Source of the DNA: Comamonadaceae bacterium ALPHA2B
Lineage (GTDB): Bacteria > Pseudomonadota > Gammaproteobacteria > Burkholderiales > Burkholderiaceae_C
DNA length: 64,000 nt
Assembly (NCBI GenBank): GCA_005503065.1
Contig: SCOE01000031.1
Location: 1-64,000, forward strand
Direction: 5' to 3'
Every line of letters starts with the position of its first letter. Position 1 is the first letter of the stretch. Below are positions 50,019-59,687 of the stretch, piece after piece. The notes beneath the pieces were generated by a model. The model saw nothing but the letters and a program-made list of their open reading frames with translations, was not told the origin of the DNA and did no database searches. Made by a program: the position numbers and the translations under genes.

Positions 50019-52607
50019 GCGTTTCGCGTCTTCGGGCGTGAAGCCCAGCAGCTTCATCGGGCCGGCCAGCCCCCTGCGCGCGCGCTCCATGCCATCCCAG
50101 GGCGCGTTGCCGGGTTCGAAACGGGTGCGCACGTCGGCCAGCGTCCACTGCGCGCCGCCGGTGAGTTGTGGCAGCTCGTCCCAGTCCACGGGCACCGACA
50201 CACCGAGCCCGGGCCGCGCACGGACCGACCAGGCGCTCACGGTGGTGGCGCCGAAGCCGTTGCGCAGGTAGTCGACGAAGATCTTCCCGACACGGTTTTT
50301 CGGCCCGCTCTTGACCACGAAGCGCTCCGGAATGGTCTGGGCCAGGTGCGCGACGACGGCGCGCGAGAAGTCCTTGACCGTGTCCCACCCGTGCTGCCGG
50401 CGGATCGGCACCACCACATGCAGGCCCTTGCCCCCGCTGGTCTTGAGGAACCCCACGAGCCCCAGTTCGTCGAGCAGCGTGCGCACCAGCAGCGCCGCCT
50501 CCTGCATGTGCGGCCAGCCCACGCCTTCGCCGGGGTCGAGGTCGAAAGTCATGCGGTCGGGCGTGTCCAGCTTGTTCGAGGTGCCGTTCCAGGTGTGGAA
50601 CTCCAGCGTGTTCATCTGCGCGGCGGACAGCAGCCCGCGCGCGGCGTCGATCTGCAGCAGCGGGTCATGGTCTCGGTCGAGCGACGGGTCGAGCAGCTTC
50701 ACGCCCGGCAGCTCGGTGTGCTGCGCGTGCTTCTGGAAGAACAGCTCGCCGCCCACGCCCTCGGGTGCGCGCACCAGCGACACCGGCCGGCCCTTCAAGT
50801 GCGGCAGCATCAGCGGCGCCACCTCGGCGTAGTAGCGCACGAGATCGCCCTTGGTCGTGCCGCTGGCCTTGTCGATCACGCGGTCGGCGTTCGTGATGCG
50901 CAGGCCGCCCGCCTTGCCAGGGGCCTTGGCGGGCGTGGAGGAGGAAGACGAAGCGGGCATGGCAGGGGCATCCACGGGCTGGGCATGTTCGCGCACGATC
51001 TGGCGCGGCGGCTTGTCGGTGCGCAGGCCATGGAACACGGCCTGGCGCACGCGGTCGTCACGGGTCCATTCGCCGAATTCCACTTCGGCGACCAGGCGCG
51101 GCCGGACCCACTGCACCGTGCCTGCGCGCAGGCCGGTCGGCCGCGGATCGAAGGGGCAGGTGTCGGTGTCGAGCCGGCGCAGCCGGGCATGCACGTCGGC
51201 CAGCCGCTGCGCATCGAAACCGGTGCCGACGTTGCCCGCATAGTGCAGGCGGCCCTGCGCGTCGTGCACGCCCAGCAGCAGCGCGCCGAATCCCTGGCGC
51301 GTGCCCTTGGGGGCGGTGTAGCCACCGATCACGAACTCCTGCCGGCGGTGGTTCTTGAGCTTGATCCAGTCGGGCGAGCGGCGCGAGACGTAGGGTGCGT
51401 CGCGGCGCTTGCCGATGATGCCCTCGAAGCCGATGCGCGCCGACGAGGCCAGCAGGTCCGCGGGCGACGCGTCGAAGGCCTCGCTGAAGCGCAGCGCGGG
51501 CGGCGTTCGGCCATCCAGCCGCTGCGACAGCGCCTCGCGCCGCGCCTGCACCGGCAGGTCGCGCAGGTCGCGGCCCTCCAGAAAGGGCGCATCGAAGAGC
51601 CAGTACACGATGCCGCCCGTGGCGTGGCGGTCGAAGGCGTTCTGCAGCGCCTGGAAATCGGGCGCGCCCTGCGCGTTCTCGACGCCGATCTCGCCGTCCA
51701 GCCATGACGAGCGCAGCTTCAGCGTCTCCAGGTCCTTGGCGAGCTCGGGCAGGCGCGAGGTCCAGTCCAGGCCGTTGCGGGTGAAGCAGCGCACGCGTCC
51801 CTGCGCGTCGAAGCGCGTCAGGAGCCGGTAGCCGTCGAACTTCAGTTCCCACAGCCATTCCTCTGGGTGGGCCGGCGGGGCGGTCGCCAGGGTGGCCAGC
51901 TGCGGTGACAGCTCGGCGGGCAACGGGGTCTTGGGGGCGCGTGACGGCGTCGCCGCCTTGGCCTTCGCCGGTGCCGCGGCAGCCGGCTTGCGGGCCGCCG
52001 CGGGCGCAGGGCGTGCGAGCACGCTGTCGGGTGCCTCGGCCTCGACGTCGTACTCGCCCAGAGGGCGGGCCTGGGCGTCCTTCTCCTTGATGAGCAGCCA
52101 GGTCGGCTTCCTGTCGCTGCCGCGCGGCTTCATGCGCACCAGCGTCCAGTGGCCCTTGAGCTTCTCGCCGCGCAGTTCGAACTTGAGCTTGCCCTCCTTG
52201 AGTCCTCGGCGCGCGTCGCCCTCGGGCCACCAGGTGCCGCGGTCCCAGACGATCACGGTGCCGGCACCGTAGTGGCCTTCGGGGATGGTGCCCTCGAAGC
52301 CGCCGTAGGCCAGCGGATGGTCCTCCACCTCCACGGCCATGCGCTTGACGCTGGGATCCAGACAGGGGCCCTTGGGCACGGCCCAGCTCTTGAGCGTGCC
52401 GCCCTGTTCGAGCCGGAAGTCGTAGTGCAGGTGCGAGGCGTCGTGCTTCTGCACGACGAACGCCAGCCCGCCGGCCGCCGGCTGGCCACCCTCCGCAGGC
52501 TCGGGCGTCGCCGCGAAGTCGCGCTTGCGGCGGTAGTCGGCCAGGGCGCGGTGGGCCGCGCCGTCCCCGGTGCCGGGCGGTGCGGAAGCTTTTCTCTTCG
52601 TTGCCAT
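50013..52607 (-). CDS. ligD: LigD, multidomain NHEJ DNA ligase
   Basis: LigD seals and fills double-strand breaks with Ku in bacterial non-homologous end joining. It has 864 residues, domain order PE-LIG-POL. The 3'-phosphoesterase domain (~45-190) has HDASHLHYDFRLEQGGTLKS. The ATP ligase domain (~235-530) has the adenylation Lys motif ELKFDGYRLL, LDGEIGVENAQG, FEGIIGKRRDAPYVSR and DWIKLKNHRRQEFVIGGY. The primase-polymerase domain (~570-860) has the metal-binding MTFDLDPGEG, LKTSGGKGLHVVVPI and FVDYLRNGFGATTV. All three activities look intact. ku is 21 bp upstream on the same strand. An Ala/Lys linker separates PE from LIG. Confidence 0.97.
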   Translation of the reverse strand: MATKRKASAPPGTGDGAAHRALADYRRKRDFAATPEPAEGGQPAAGGLAFVVQKHDASHLHYDFRLEQGGTLKSWAVPKGPCLDPSVKRMAVEVEDHPLAYGGFEGTIPEGHYGAGTVIVWDRGTWWPEGDARRGLKEGKLKFELRGEKLKGHWTLVRMKPRGSDRKPTWLLIKEKDAQARPLGEYDVEAEAPDSVLARPAPAAARKPAAAAPAKAKAATPSRAPKTPLPAELSPQLATLATAPPAHPEEWLWELKFDGYRLLTRFDAQGRVRCFTRNGLDWTSRLPELAKDLETLKLRSSWLDGEIGVENAQGAPDFQALQNAFDRHATGGIVYWLFDAPFLEGRDLRDLPVQARREALSQRLDGRTPPALRFSEAFDASPADLLASSARIGFEGIIGKRRDAPYVSRRSPDWIKLKNHRRQEFVIGGYTAPKGTRQGFGALLLGVHDAQGRLHYAGNVGTGFDAQRLADVHARLRRLDTDTCPFDPRPTGLRAGTVQWVRPRLVAEVEFGEWTRDDRVRQAVFHGLRTDKPPRQIVREHAQPVDAPAMPASSSSSTPAKAPGKAGGLRITNADRVIDKASGTTKGDLVRYYAEVAPLMLPHLKGRPVSLVRAPEGVGGELFFQKHAQHTELPGVKLLDPSLDRDHDPLLQIDAARGLLSAAQMNTLEFHTWNGTSNKLDTPDRMTFDLDPGEGVGWPHMQEAALLVRTLLDELGLVGFLKTSGGKGLHVVVPIRRQHGWDTVKDFSRAVVAHLAQTIPERFVVKSGPKNRVGKIFVDYLRNGFGATTVSAWSVRARPGLGVSVPVDWDELPQLTGGAQWTLADVRTRFEPGNAPWDGMERARRGLAGPMKLLGFTPEDAKRS

Positions 52608-52628
52608 CGGCCGCTGCGATGGGGTCGA

Positions 52629-53687
52629 TCAGGCGGCGCGGCGCTTCTGCGCCGCGGTGCGGGTCGAGGTGGCGCGCTTGGCGGGCGTGCTGCTGCGCTT
52701 GCGTGCCGCCGGCTTGGCCGGCGCCTCGTCCTCCGCATCGTCGTCGTCGCCCTCGGCGTCCTGCGCCGCACCGCCGCCGCGCCCGCCGCGGCCCTTGTTG
52801 CGCAGGCTGCGCTGGAGCAGCTCGGTGAGGTCGAGGATCTTGGCGCCCTGGCCTTCGGTGCGCTCCACCGGATCGGGCTTCGTGACGGATTCGGTCTGGC
52901 CGGCGGCGACCTTGCGGTCGACCAGCGCCATGATCTGGTTCTTGAACTCGTCCTGGTAGTCCTCGGGGTCCCAGTCGGCGCCCATGTCGGCGACAAGTTG
53001 CTCCGCCATCTTGAGCTCGCGCGGGGTGATGCCGGCCTTCTTCGCGTCCTCGGCCGGCAGCGGAAGGTCTTCCCAGGGCCGGATGTCGGCGCCCCAGCGC
53101 AGCAGGTTGAGCACCAGGCCCGGGCCGGCCGGGATCATGGCCGCCAGGTGCTGCTTGGTCTGGATGACGACGCGGGCGATGCCGATGCGGCCGCTGCGCT
53201 GCAGGGCCTCGCGCAGCAGCGCATACACCTTGGCCCCACGGTTGATGGGCGCGACGTAGTAGGGCCGCTCCAGGTAGACGAAGGGGATCGCGTCGGCCGG
53301 CACGAAGCTCTCGATCTCGATGGTCTGCGTGGTCTTGGGATAGGCGTCGGCGATCTCCTTGTCGCTCAGGACGACGTACTGGCCGTCCTCGTAGGCCACG
53401 CCCTTGACGATGTTCTCCTTCGTGATCTCCTTGCCGGTCTTCTTGTTGATGCGCTTGTAGCCCACCGGGTCCATGCTGCGCTTGTCGAGCCAGTCGAAGT
53501 CCACGCCGCTGTCGCGCGTGGCCGAATACAGCGCGACCGGGATGTGCACGAGGCCGAAACTGATGGCGCCCTTCCACAGCACGCGCGGCGCCGGCGCGTG
53601 GCGGGCCGCGTCCTGGGCCCTGGCGGCCGGCTTGCGTGACGATGAGGCGGTCTTGCGACCGCTGGCGGCTTTCTTCGAGGCGGGCAT
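52629..53687 (-). CDS. ku: Ku, DNA end-binding protein of NHEJ
   Basis: This homodimeric ring protein loads on DNA ends and recruits LigD. It has 352 residues from ATG 53687 (MPASKKAASGRKTASSSRKP), preceded by AAGGAAA. The basic N-terminal tail is followed by the Ku core: VLWKGAISFGLVHIPVALYS, YKRINKKTGKEITKENIVKG, IEIESFVPADAIPFVYLERP, ARVVIQTKQHLAAMIP and LVADMGADWDPEDYQDEFKN. The C-terminus is a long acidic then Lys/Ala-rich extension (~285-352), probably extra DNA-binding. The core length is normal; both tails are longer than in minimal Ku. It forms an operon with ligD. Confidence 0.97.
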   Translation of the reverse strand: MPASKKAASGRKTASSSRKPAARAQDAARHAPAPRVLWKGAISFGLVHIPVALYSATRDSGVDFDWLDKRSMDPVGYKRINKKTGKEITKENIVKGVAYEDGQYVVLSDKEIADAYPKTTQTIEIESFVPADAIPFVYLERPYYVAPINRGAKVYALLREALQRSGRIGIARVVIQTKQHLAAMIPAGPGLVLNLLRWGADIRPWEDLPLPAEDAKKAGITPRELKMAEQLVADMGADWDPEDYQDEFKNQIMALVDRKVAAGQTESVTKPDPVERTEGQGAKILDLTELLQRSLRNKGRGGRGGGAAQDAEGDDDDAEDEAPAKPAARKRSSTPAKRATSTRTAAQKRRAA

Positions 53688-53794
53688 GGGGTTTTCCTTT
53701 CCTCCAGGGGCGCCGAGGCTACGCCTGCGCCGCCTGTCGCGCTGTAGGAAGGAAGCCGAGCCGGCGGCCGTCGTTACCGCCGAAGGCCAGGTGT

Positions 53795-54769
53795 TCAGCC
53801 CAGGCGGCGCTCGCTCAGCGTGGCGAAGTAGAACCACTCGCTGCCCGGCAGCGCGCGGGCGTTCGGGAAGACGATGAAGCCGTCGCCGGGCGCCACCAGC
53901 AAGGTGCCGTCGTGGCGGTGGCCGATGGGCTCGCCGGCCGACACGGCATCGAAGGTGGCCCATTCGCGCACGAAGCGGTCGCCCTCGTGCAGGCGGTCGG
54001 TCACGCTGGCCAGGCGCAGCAGCCGCGGGTGGGACGGTTGGGGTTCATCGGCCAGTTCGGGCGGCAGCTCGGCCATGCCCAGCAGGGCGAGGGTGCGGCG
54101 GATCGCGCGCCAGGCCACGCCGGGCGCGGCCGGGTCGCGGTGCTGCCCGCATTCGAGCGTGACGCCGTAGCCCCCGCGGCTGCGGATGTACTCGTTGGTG
54201 CCGCAGCCGTAGGCGATCTCGTCCGCCGTAGGCGCCGCGCCGCCGGCCCGCTGCGCCAGGCCCGCCGCGTAGATGTCGAGCCAGCCTTCCACCACCGTGG
54301 GGGTGCCCAGGGCGCGCGCCAGGCGCCCCTCCTCCTCGGCGCGCCCGAAGGGCTCCAGGGTGCCCGTGTTGTTGCGCGGTCCGATCATGGCGAAGGCTTC
54401 GCCCTGGCTTTCGAAGGAATGCAGGTCGAGCAGCACCTCGTGCCGGTCGATGATGGGGCACAGCAGGTTGGTGAGGTGGTCCTCGTAGTCCACCGGCGCG
54501 GTGCGCGGCTGGAACGAGCGATTCAGGTTGCGCTCGCCCTCGCGCTGCAGGCGCCGCCGCGCGAGCGGGTTGGCCACCGGCACCATCGTCAGCTGGCCGC
54601 GGCGCAGCGTCAGCGTGCCGCCGTCGAGCTCGGCACGCACGCGCTCGATGCCAGCGGTGCCGCAGGTCTCGTCGCCGTGCACGCCGCCCATCACGAGCAG
54701 ACGCGGGCCGGACTGGAGGGCCGCGTAGCCGATCGTGCGCAGGGTGTCGTCGGGGGGAGTCACAGGCAT
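53795..54769 (-). CDS. Succinylglutamate desuccinylase/aspartoacylase-family zinc hydrolase
   Basis: This 324-residue zinc-dependent amidohydrolase-like protein has M14-type ligands: LLVMGGVHGDETCGTAG (His and Glu), LANPLARRR-type segment VPVANPLARRRLQREGERN with LNRSF, and LLDLHSFESQG (third ligand His). A later YGVTLECGQHRD holds the probable catalytic Glu. The C-terminal ~80 residues form a beta domain. It is not accompanied by arginine-succinyltransferase genes, so it is probably not AstE in the arginine pathway; a different N-acyl amino acid or related amide substrate is likely. It starts near the repeat at 54796. Confidence 0.85.
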   Translation of the reverse strand: MPVTPPDDTLRTIGYAALQSGPRLLVMGGVHGDETCGTAGIERVRAELDGGTLTLRRGQLTMVPVANPLARRRLQREGERNLNRSFQPRTAPVDYEDHLTNLLCPIIDRHEVLLDLHSFESQGEAFAMIGPRNNTGTLEPFGRAEEEGRLARALGTPTVVEGWLDIYAAGLAQRAGGAAPTADEIAYGCGTNEYIRSRGGYGVTLECGQHRDPAAPGVAWRAIRRTLALLGMAELPPELADEPQPSHPRLLRLASVTDRLHEGDRFVREWATFDAVSAGEPIGHRHDGTLLVAPGDGFIVFPNARALPGSEWFYFATLSERRLG

Positions 54770-54795
54770 CGAAGGATTATGGGCCGGCCCGGAGT

Positions 54796-54853
54796 TGCTA
54801 TGAAATCAGGAGCGCGCCGCGCCCATCCGGCGGACGCTGCAGCCCGATTTGAC
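54796..54853. repeat. Copy of the ~60-bp dispersed repeat
   Basis: TTGCTATGAAATCAGGAGCG, GCGCCCATCCGGCGGACGCTGCAGCCC and GATTTGA match the inverse orientation of the copies at 49960 and 62741. It lies in the 185-bp divergent spacer between the hydrolase and the next small gene. Confidence 0.7.
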
Positions 54854-54954
54854 CCTCCACACCCCTGGCCTACGCGGGGCGCCCGGTCCGTCCTACCAGG
54901 GGCGGCAGGCGCCCGCGCCACCATGACAGGCCACGAGTCGCAGGAGACCATGAC

Positions 54955-55212
54955 ATGTCGAATTCACCCGCCAGCCCGAAACCCGACGATCCCTTGCGCG
55001 ACGCCGAGGGCGGCCAGACCAAGGTTGAACAGGGCGGCGAATCGGCGCCGCGCCTGCCGCACGAACGCGACCAGTCGGCCGACAGCCAGGCCACGAAGGA
55101 CGGCCAGCCGCCCGAGGTGGGCCGCCGCGCCCACGACGACGTCGAGCGCGGCGCGGTCGACACGGACCGCGGGCCGGTGACGGAACGCACGTACGAAAAA
55201 CTCAAGCGCTGA
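54955..55212 (+). CDS. Small hydrophilic protein of unknown function
   Basis: This 85-residue highly charged protein (MSNSPASPKPDDPLRDAEGG...) is rich in Asp, Glu, Gln and Arg. It has no hydrophobic segment, cysteine or signal, and ends TERTYEKLKR. The composition suggests an intrinsically disordered or desiccation-protective type protein, but I recognise no family. The start at 54955 has GGAGACCATGAC just before it. It ends 18 bp from the convergent rpe gene. Confidence 0.7.
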   Translation: MSNSPASPKPDDPLRDAEGGQTKVEQGGESAPRLPHERDQSADSQATKDGQPPEVGRRAHDDVERGAVDTDRGPVTERTYEKLKR

Positions 55213-55230
55213 GGCCGGGCGGCCGGGTGC

Positions 55231-55926
55231 TCAACGCGCGCCGGCCAGTTGCTCGCGCATCGCACCGATCACGCCCGCGTAGTCCGGCGCGTTGAAGATC
55301 GCGCTGCCGGCGACGAAGGTGTCGGCACCGGCGGAAGCCACGCGGGCGATGTTCTCGGTCTTGATGCCGCCGTCCACCTCCAGCCGGATGTCCCGGCCGC
55401 TGGCGTCGATGCGCTTGCGCGCCTGCTCGATCTTGCGCAGCGCCGAGTCGATGAAGCTCTGGCCGCCGAAGCCCGGGTTCACGCTCATGATGAGGATGAG
55501 GTCGATCTCGTCGATCATCCAGTCCAGGATCTCCAGCCCGCGCGCCGGGTTGAACACCAGCCCGGCCTTGCAGCCTGCCGCCTTGATGGCCTGCACGCTG
55601 CGGTGCGTGTGCGGCGACGCATCGGGGTGGAAGCTGATGTAGTCGGCGCCGGCCTTCGCGAAGGCCGCGGCCAGGGCATCCACGGGCTCGATCATGAGGT
55701 GCACGTCGACCGGCACCGGCGTGCCGTCGGCCTTCTTCGCGTGCGGCTTGAGCGCTTCGCAGACCATCGGGCCGAAGGTGAGGTTGGGCACGTAGTGGTT
55801 GTCCATCACGTCGAAATGGATCCAGTCGGCGCCGGCGGCGATCACGTCGCTCACCTCGGCGCCCAGGCGCGCGAAGTCGGCCGAGAGGATGGAGGGCGCG
55901 ATGCGGAAGGTGGGGCTCGGGGTCAT
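55231..55926 (-). CDS. rpe: Ribulose-phosphate 3-epimerase
   Basis: Rpe interconverts D-ribulose 5-phosphate and D-xylulose 5-phosphate in the pentose phosphate pathway. It has 231 residues, standard length, TIM barrel. Visible features are [35 protein letters not shown] (metal His/Asp), [36 protein letters not shown] (catalytic Asp) and [17 protein letters not shown] (phosphate binding). It is divergent from apaG with a 63-bp shared upstream region. Confidence 0.97.
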   Translation of the reverse strand: MTPSPTFRIAPSILSADFARLGAEVSDVIAAGADWIHFDVMDNHYVPNLTFGPMVCEALKPHAKKADGTPVPVDVHLMIEPVDALAAAFAKAGADYISFHPDASPHTHRSVQAIKAAGCKAGLVFNPARGLEILDWMIDEIDLILIMSVNPGFGGQSFIDSALRKIEQARKRIDASGRDIRLEVDGGIKTENIARVASAGADTFVAGSAIFNAPDYAGVIGAMREQLAGAR

Positions 55927-55989
55927 CCCCGCATTTTCGCAGCAGGGCCGCGGTGGCGCGGAACAATGTCACGCCACTAAGATCGGAGG

Positions 55990-56394
55990 ATGTCCAACCC
56001 GCCGATGACCGTCGAAGTGGCGCCGCAATACCTGGCGGACCAGTCCTCTCCTGCGGAGAAGATCTACACCTTCGCCTACACGATCACCGTCACCAACGTG
56101 GCCGAGGTCGCGATCCAGCTGATCGCGCGGCACTGGCTCATCCACGACGAATCGGGCCACGCGCAGGAGGTCAAGGGCCTGGGCGTGATCGGGCAGCAGC
56201 CGCTGCTCGCGCCCGGCGAGTCCTTCCGCTACACCAGCGGCTGCCGCCTGCATGCGCCCAGCGGCACCATGCACGGCAGCTACTTCGTGGTGAGCGAGAC
56301 GGGCGAGCGCTTCGACGTGCCGATTCCGATGTTCGCGCTCGAGGCCGATGCGGGCACCGGCCCGCTCGCCGGCGCCTCGCGCGTGCTGCACTGA
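55990..56394 (+). CDS. apaG: ApaG-family protein
   Basis: This small beta-sandwich (fibronectin-III-like) protein is linked to Co2+/Mg2+ homeostasis phenotypes and Ap4A in enterics; its biochemical role is unresolved. It has 134 residues with TFAYTITVTNVAEVAIQLIA, RHWLIHDESGHAQEVKG, GVIGQQPLLAPGESFRYTSG and GTMHGSYFVVSETGERFDV, all family hallmarks. A GGAGG abuts the ATG at 55990; a second ATG at 56005 (MTVEVAPQYL) is the alternative start and matches many ApaG N-termini. Confidence 0.95.
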   Translation: MSNPPMTVEVAPQYLADQSSPAEKIYTFAYTITVTNVAEVAIQLIARHWLIHDESGHAQEVKGLGVIGQQPLLAPGESFRYTSGCRLHAPSGTMHGSYFVVSETGERFDVPIPMFALEADAGTGPLAGASRVLH

Positions 56395-56473
56395 TCCGCG
56401 CCGCGGTCCGCCGCCCTGTTGTTCTTCCCGGCGCTGCGCACGCCGCATCGCCACGATTCACGCCTGTTCATCG

Positions 56474-57739
56474 ATGTCTTTCTTCTCTTCCGATCTGCTG
56501 GGCTTCTGGTCCGAATGGATCCGCCCCTCGGCCGGACTGCCCACGGTGTGGTGGGCCCTGCTCGTCGCCGCGGCTGCCGCGGTGGGCCACCTGGTGCAGC
56601 GCTACATGGGCCTGCCCAAGGTGGTGGGCTACTCCCTCGTGGGCACGGCGGTGGGCCTGGCGGGCTTCGAGGGCGCCGTCTGGCCGCTGCAGGGCACGGC
56701 CCTCTTCCTGCTCGAGCTGGGCGTGGCCATCGTGCTCTTCGAGGCCGGCGGCCGCCTGCCGCTGGGCTGGTTCCGCCACAACCCGATGGTGCTGGTGCAG
56801 TCGCTGGTCGAATCCACGCTCACCTACTTCGCCGTTTTCTGGACCATGCACTGGCTGGACGTGCCCGACCCCGTGGCGGTGCCGCTGGCGCTGATCGCGG
56901 TGGCGGCCTCGCCGGCCGTGCTGTCGCGCGTGGCCATCGACACGCGCGCCTCCGGCCCCGTGACCGAGCGCGCGATGACGCTGGCCACGCTCAACACCTT
57001 CTATGCGCTGATGCTGGGCTACGCGCAGGCCGGCCTGATCGAGCGCACGCCGCTGGGCCTGTTCCAGAAGGTGTACCCGGTCATGGTGGTCGTCGGCCTG
57101 TCCTTCGTGGTCGGTGCGCTGATGGCGCTGGCGCTGCGCTCGGCCCTGCGCGTGATGAGCCCGACCAGCGAGAACACCTCGATCCTGCTGCTGGCGATCA
57201 TCGCCGCCGGCGCCGCGGTGGCCACCTATTTCGGCGGCGCGGCGCCGCTGGCCGCGCTGATCGGCGGCGTGCTGCTCAAGCTGCTCAACCCGCGGCCCTG
57301 GGTGTGGCCGCGGCAGCTGGGCACGGCCTCCTCGCTGGTGACGATGCTGATGTTCGTGCTGGTGTCGATGGTCGCGGCCCAGGCCGAATGGAGCCTGCCG
57401 GTGGCCACCACCGTGCTGGCGCTGATCGGCGTGCGCAGCTTCGCCAAGATCGCCGGCGTGGCCATCGCCAACCCCGGCAGCGGCGCGAGCTGGCGGCAGG
57501 CGATCTGGATGGGCTGCGCGATGTCGCCGCTGTCGTCGATCGCGCTGCTGATCGCATCCACCTTCGTCACGGCCTCGCCGCTTCTGGGCCACATGATCAC
57601 GCAGGTCGCGCTGCCCGCCATCCTGGTGATGGAGGTGGTCGGCGCGGTGCTGGCCACCGTCGCCATCTACGGTGCCGGCGAGAGCTCCCGCCCCTGGCGG
57701 CCCGAGGCCTTCGTGGCCGCGGAGGACACCCAACGATGA
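56474..57739 (+). CDS. Kef/CPA2-type cation:proton antiporter, short form
   Basis: This inner-membrane monovalent cation/proton antiporter has 421 residues and about 11-12 hydrophobic segments. The CPA2 fold is seen in [40 protein letters not shown], the core motif [20 protein letters not shown], and [16 protein letters not shown]. There is no C-terminal TrkA-N/RCK domain, unlike KefB/KefC, so gating by NAD or glutathione is not expected. ATG 56474 is chosen; the frame opens earlier in apaG. The stop overlaps the ybdK-like start as ATGA, suggesting functional coupling with a glutamate-cysteine-ligase-like enzyme. Confidence 0.9.
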   Translation: MSFFSSDLLGFWSEWIRPSAGLPTVWWALLVAAAAAVGHLVQRYMGLPKVVGYSLVGTAVGLAGFEGAVWPLQGTALFLLELGVAIVLFEAGGRLPLGWFRHNPMVLVQSLVESTLTYFAVFWTMHWLDVPDPVAVPLALIAVAASPAVLSRVAIDTRASGPVTERAMTLATLNTFYALMLGYAQAGLIERTPLGLFQKVYPVMVVVGLSFVVGALMALALRSALRVMSPTSENTSILLLAIIAAGAAVATYFGGAAPLAALIGGVLLKLLNPRPWVWPRQLGTASSLVTMLMFVLVSMVAAQAEWSLPVATTVLALIGVRSFAKIAGVAIANPGSGASWRQAIWMGCAMSPLSSIALLIASTFVTASPLLGHMITQVALPAILVMEVVGAVLATVAIYGAGESSRPWRPEAFVAAEDTQR

Positions 57740-58956
57740 GCACGCCACCGCCTTCCTCGCCCTTCTCGTCGGCGCCGGTGCCCGACACGCTGGTCGCGCC
57801 CGCCTTCAAGAGCCAGGCCGACAGCCGCATGGTCCCGCTGGAGCCCTTCAGCAGCTCCAAGGCGCTGTCGCTGGGCGTGGAGCTCGAACTGCAGCTGGTG
57901 AACACGCACGACTACGACCTCGCGCCCTACGCCGAGGACATGCTGCGCGGCATGGCGCAGTTCGAGCTGCCCGGCAGCGTGGTGCCCGAGATGACCTCGA
58001 GCATGATCGAGATCTCGACCGACGTGTGCCACTCGGCCGAGGAGGTGCTGGCGCAGCTCTCGCCGATCCGCGACGCGCTGGTGAAGACGGCCGACAAGCT
58101 CAACATCGCCATCGTCGGTGGCGGCACGCACGCCTTCCAGCAATGGCACGAGCGCCGCATCTACGACAAGCCGCGCTTTCGCGAGCTGTCGGAGCTGTAC
58201 GGCTACCTGAGCAAGCAGTTCACCATCTTCGGCCAGCACGTGCACGTGGGCTGCCCCGATGCCGACGCGGCGCTGCTCATGCTGCACCGCATGAGCCGCT
58301 ACATCCCGCACTTCATCGCGCTGTCGGCCTCCTCGCCCTTCGTGCAGGGGCAGGACACCGCCTTCGACTCGGCGCGGCTGAACTCGGTGTTCGCCTTCCC
58401 GCTCTCGGGCCGCGCGCCCTTCACGCTGAGCTGGAAGGAGTTCGAGAACTACTTCGGCCGCATGACGCGCACCGGCGTCGTCAAGAGCATGAAGGACTTC
58501 TACTGGGACATCCGGCCCAAGCCCGAGTACGGCACCATCGAGATCCGCGTGTTCGATACGCCGCTCACGGTGGAGCGCGCCGCGGCGCTCGCGGGCTATG
58601 TGCAGTCGCTGGCCTCGTGGTTCCTGCAGGAGCAGCCCTTCATGCCGAGCGAGGACGATTACCTCGTCTACACCTACAACCGCTTCCAGGCCTGCCGCTT
58701 CGGCCTCGACGCGGTGTATGTCGACCCGGCCACCGGCGACCACCTGCCGCTGCGCGAGCACATCCTGCGCACCATGACCCAGCTCGAATCCCACGCCGCC
58801 ACGCTCGACGCCACCCGCGCCTTCGCCCGCCTGCGCACCGACGTCGAGGCGAGCCAGAACGACGCGCGCTGGCTGCGCGAGCGCCAGGGGCGCGAGAAGC
58901 TGCTGGCCGAGGTGGTGCGGCAGGGAGCGCTGAGGTTCAGGACGCCTGCACCTTGA
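57736..58956 (+). CDS. ybdK: YbdK-family carboxylate-amine ligase
   Basis: This ATP-dependent ligase belongs to the glutamate-cysteine ligase-2 family (E. coli YbdK has weak gamma-glutamylcysteine synthetase activity). It has 406 residues. Motifs are [19 protein letters not shown] (metal/ATP glutamates), [58 protein letters not shown] and [20 protein letters not shown]. The N-terminal ~40 residues are a Pro/Ser extension. It is coupled to the antiporter gene (ATGA) and ends 7 bp from the convergent vapC. Confidence 0.93.
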   Translation: MSTPPPSSPFSSAPVPDTLVAPAFKSQADSRMVPLEPFSSSKALSLGVELELQLVNTHDYDLAPYAEDMLRGMAQFELPGSVVPEMTSSMIEISTDVCHSAEEVLAQLSPIRDALVKTADKLNIAIVGGGTHAFQQWHERRIYDKPRFRELSELYGYLSKQFTIFGQHVHVGCPDADAALLMLHRMSRYIPHFIALSASSPFVQGQDTAFDSARLNSVFAFPLSGRAPFTLSWKEFENYFGRMTRTGVVKSMKDFYWDIRPKPEYGTIEIRVFDTPLTVERAAALAGYVQSLASWFLQEQPFMPSEDDYLVYTYNRFQACRFGLDAVYVDPATGDHLPLREHILRTMTQLESHAATLDATRAFARLRTDVEASQNDARWLRERQGREKLLAEVVRQGALRFRTPAP

Positions 58957-58963
58957 GGCCCAC

Positions 58964-59371
58964 TCAGGCCGCCCAGTTCTGGACCTTGAGTTGCGGTACG
59001 CGCTTGAACTCGCGCTCATTGTTCGTAACCACGGTCAGCCCGGCGCTGCGCGCATGGGCCGCGATCCACAGGTCGTTGCCGCCGATGGGCTGGCCCTTGG
59101 CTTCCAGCGCGGCGCGAATGGCGCCGTAGTGGGCGCCGGCATCCTCATGCATCGGCAGGACCGGAATGAGCGATGCGAATTCGTGGAGCACATCCATTGC
59201 GCGCGTGCGCTGCATGCTCTTCTCGGCGCCATACAGCAGTTCGCCCCAGGTGATGACCGAGATGGCCGCTTCGCCCGCCTTCAGCTTCGAAAAGCGCGCC
59301 AGCACCTCCGGCGGGCGCTTGCGCTGCACGTAGATGCAGATGTTGGTGTCGAGCAGGAAGCGCATCGCCAT
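58964..59371 (-). CDS. vapC: VapC-type PIN-domain toxin
   Basis: VapC is a Mg2+-dependent ribonuclease toxin (VapC toxins cleave tRNA or rRNA). It has 135 residues with a complete PIN acidic set: RFLLDTNICIYV (first Asp), ISVITWGELLYGAE (Glu), IGGNDLWIAAHA (Asp) and VTNNEREF. The start ATG shares a base with the vapB stop (TGATG), the usual coupling. In-frame ATG two codons later is an alternative. The two-gene size and order (antitoxin first) are normal for type II modules. Confidence 0.95.
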   Translation of the reverse strand: MAMRFLLDTNICIYVQRKRPPEVLARFSKLKAGEAAISVITWGELLYGAEKSMQRTRAMDVLHEFASLIPVLPMHEDAGAHYGAIRAALEAKGQPIGGNDLWIAAHARSAGLTVVTNNEREFKRVPQLKVQNWAA

Positions 59372-59601
59372 CAGAGCTCTTCGCGTACCTGGGGCGGATC
59401 GTCGCGCCGGCCGTCGGCCATGAAGTCATCCGGCAGCCGGCTCAAGGCCTCGAATGCGCGGATCATGCCGCGCGCAGGCTCGCGCAGCACGATCTCGTCG
59501 CCGCGGCGGAAGATCTCCACTTCGGCGCCCTTCAAGCGAAACTCCTTGGGAAGCCGGACAGCCTGGCTGTTTCCCGACATGAAGACACGGGCCGTAGACA
59601 T
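59371..59601 (-). CDS. vapB: VapB-type antitoxin
   Basis: This 76-residue AbrB/MazE-like swapped-hairpin antitoxin starts at ATG 59601: MSTARVFMSGNSQAVRLPKE and FRLKGAEVEIFRRGDEIVLR are the DNA-binding beta-hairpin signature. The C-terminal ~25 residues (PPQVREEL end) should wrap VapC. Upstream Met codons in frame would place the start inside the operator palindrome, so the shorter protein is preferred. Autoregulation through the palindrome at 59619-59639 is expected. Confidence 0.93.
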   Translation of the reverse strand: MSTARVFMSGNSQAVRLPKEFRLKGAEVEIFRRGDEIVLREPARGMIRAFEALSRLPDDFMADGRRDDPPQVREEL

Positions 59602-59618
59602 GGTGCGAAGCTCCGATG

Positions 59619-59639
59619 GATATACATTTGAGTATATAC
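59619..59639. promoter_or_regulatory. VapBC operator/promoter palindrome
   Basis: The inverted repeat TATAC-ATTTGA-GTATA (59621-59636) is extended by flanking GA/TATAC, 17 bp upstream of the vapB ATG. It is strikingly AT-rich within a GC-rich region, and its position matches autoregulatory sites of vapBC modules. Confidence 0.8.
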
Positions 59640-59687
59640 TTCGCCCCTTTTTCACGCGAGCCGCGAGCTTGTCTGCCGACCTGAGCC